NCBI GenBank assembly: GCA_041580375.1
Contig: JBFGDZ010000041.1
Location: 1-21,701, forward strand
From: JAPUIN01 sp041580375
Lineage (GTDB): Bacteria > Acidobacteriota > Polarisedimenticolia > Gp22-AA2
Reading direction: 5' to 3'
Length of the DNA stretch: 21,701 bases
Shown: piece by piece, positions 21,056 to 21,701 of the stretch
How positions within the stretch are numbered: the first letter of the stretch is position 1
Layout of the letters: every line of letters starts with the position of its first letter
Made by a program: the position numbers and the translations under genes
Notes under the pieces: model-generated
Told to the model about the DNA's origin: nothing
The model's database searches: none
The model's input: the letters and a program-made list of their open reading frames with translations, nothing else

Positions 21056-21701
21056 CTACATGTCGTGGGTGCCCGGCGACCGTGCCGGGAACGGAATGAC
21101 GTTGGGCGAGCGCCCCTGGCGCAGACTCTTGCGGGCCGCCTTGTTCTGGTACATGTTGTAGTCGGCCTTGAGCATCAGCTCCTCGAACGACTCCCCGTCA
21201 TCCGGGTAGAGAGCGATCCCGATCGAAACCCCCGCGCGCGCCGACTTTCCGCCGTCCAGCCGCAGGCTGAAGATGTCCACAGCCTGCTGCAGCCGTTCCG
21301 TGAGCAGCGCCGCCTGGGCGTACCCGGTGCGCGGCAGAACGGCGGCGAACTCGTCGCCGGAGAGGCGCACCAGAATGTCCCCGTCTCGCAGGTTGCGCTT
21401 CAGGACCCGGCTCACCTCGGCCAGGAAGCGATCGCCGACCTGGTGGCCGAGGCGGTCATTGATCACCTTGAAGGCGTCGAGGTCCATCGCGAGAAACGCC
21501 ATCGGCTGGCCCGCCTGCTGGCTGCGGATCATCTCCTGCTCGAACACCTGCCGGAGGTATCGTGAGTTGGGCAATCCCGTCAGATCGTCCGTCAGCGCCG
21601 ATTCCTGCGTCTCCTCGAACAGGGCCCCGTTGAACACCGCGCCCGACACGAGCTGGGCGATGATGTCCATCAACCGCAGATGATCGTCCTGGCAGGCGAC
21701 G
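21056..21701 (-). CDS. GAF-GGDEF diguanylate cyclase, C-terminal part only
   Basis: The frame is open through the right edge, so the start lies outside the window; 214 residues are visible. The first residues (DHLRLMDIIAQLVSGAVFNGALFEE) look like the last helix of a GAF sensor domain. A GGDEF domain then begins at TDDLTGLPNSRYL. The active-site motif is SGDEF, a variant of GGDEF found in some active enzymes, and RDGD lies five residues before it as an inhibitory I-site. DLDAFKVINDRLGHQVGDRFL supplies the metal and GTP-binding residues. After the domain comes a short basic, Pro-rich tail (RSPNVIPFPARSPGTHDM). It probably makes c-di-GMP in response to whatever the missing N-terminal domains sense. 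Confidence 0.88.
   Translation of the reverse strand, partial: VACQDDHLRLMDIIAQLVSGAVFNGALFEETQESALTDDLTGLPNSRYLRQVFEQEMIRSQQAGQPMAFLAMDLDAFKVINDRLGHQVGDRFLAEVSRVLKRNLRDGDILVRLSGDEFAAVLPRTGYAQAALLTERLQQAVDIFSLRLDGGKSARAGVSIGIALYPDDGESFEELMLKADYNMYQNKAARKSLRQGRSPNVIPFPARSPGTHDM

Noticed and set aside
1..21701. tRNA genes, CRISPR repeats, insertion sequences, integrase or phage genes
   Set aside because: I found no cloverleaf-like sequence, regularly spaced direct repeats, transposase motifs or terminal repeats on reading through. The region looks like stable chromosomal sequence.

Overview
The window is GC-rich, densely packed bacterial chromosome. Genes overlap or abut, GTG and TTG starts are common, and long open antisense frames shadow most genes. 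An outer-membrane barrel protein, a division cluster and signal-peptide-bearing exported proteins indicate a diderm (Gram-negative-type) bacterium. The overall style (FtsZ tail ending in an IPTFLRKQ-type peptide, FecCD and Znu-type transporters, many signalling GGDEF proteins) fits Acidobacteriota or a similar high-GC soil or sediment lineage. That placement is an inference from gene style only. I see no tRNA, rRNA, insertion sequence, CRISPR array or prophage gene, and no gene-free stretch longer than 300 bases.

Layout. (1) 1-5155, plus strand: the 3' end of a division and cell-wall (dcw) cluster, murB-ftsQ-ftsA-ftsZ, followed after a one-base gap by a PleD-like response regulator/diguanylate cyclase. 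(2) 5156-6588: a gene-poor stretch holding a promoter-like element, a small minus-strand membrane protein with six cysteines, and a divergent CYTH-domain enzyme. (3) 6589-8704: a sugar-1-phosphate nucleotidyltransferase with a left-handed beta-helix tail and a sugar kinase, resembling the MurU/AmgK pair that recycles N-acetylmuramic acid to UDP-MurNAc. (4) 8692-11519, minus strand: a TldD/TldE-type metallopeptidase pair whose last codons overlap the end of the kinase gene. (5) 11653-17898, plus strand: a metal-uptake locus with a FecCD/BtuC-type permease, its ATPase, a small His/Cys membrane protein, an outer-membrane barrel protein, a ZnuA-type binding protein and a ZnuB-type permease fused to HEAT repeats. 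(6) 17903-19270, minus: a PhoA-family alkaline phosphatase. (7) 19499-21049, plus: an exported protein of unknown function with a beta-sandwich-like N-terminal half and TPR-like repeats. (8) 21056-21701, minus: the C-terminal part of a GAF-GGDEF protein that runs off the right edge.

How the genes may work together. Region 1 makes the precursor wall and the Z-ring, and a c-di-GMP synthase is coupled to it. Region 3 would feed recycled MurNAc back to UDP-MurNAc, the product of MurB. Region 5 looks like a metal (probably zinc) import system. Its two halves each lack a part: the FecCD permease and ATPase lack a binding protein, and the Znu binding protein and permease lack an ATPase. It lies between two families of metal-dependent enzymes (TldD and alkaline phosphatase). 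Several genes (CYTH enzyme, alkaline phosphatase, FecCD permease, possibly the nucleotidyltransferase) have a -10-like hexamer 8-11 bases before the start codon and no Shine-Dalgarno sequence, which suggests leaderless or nearly leaderless mRNAs.
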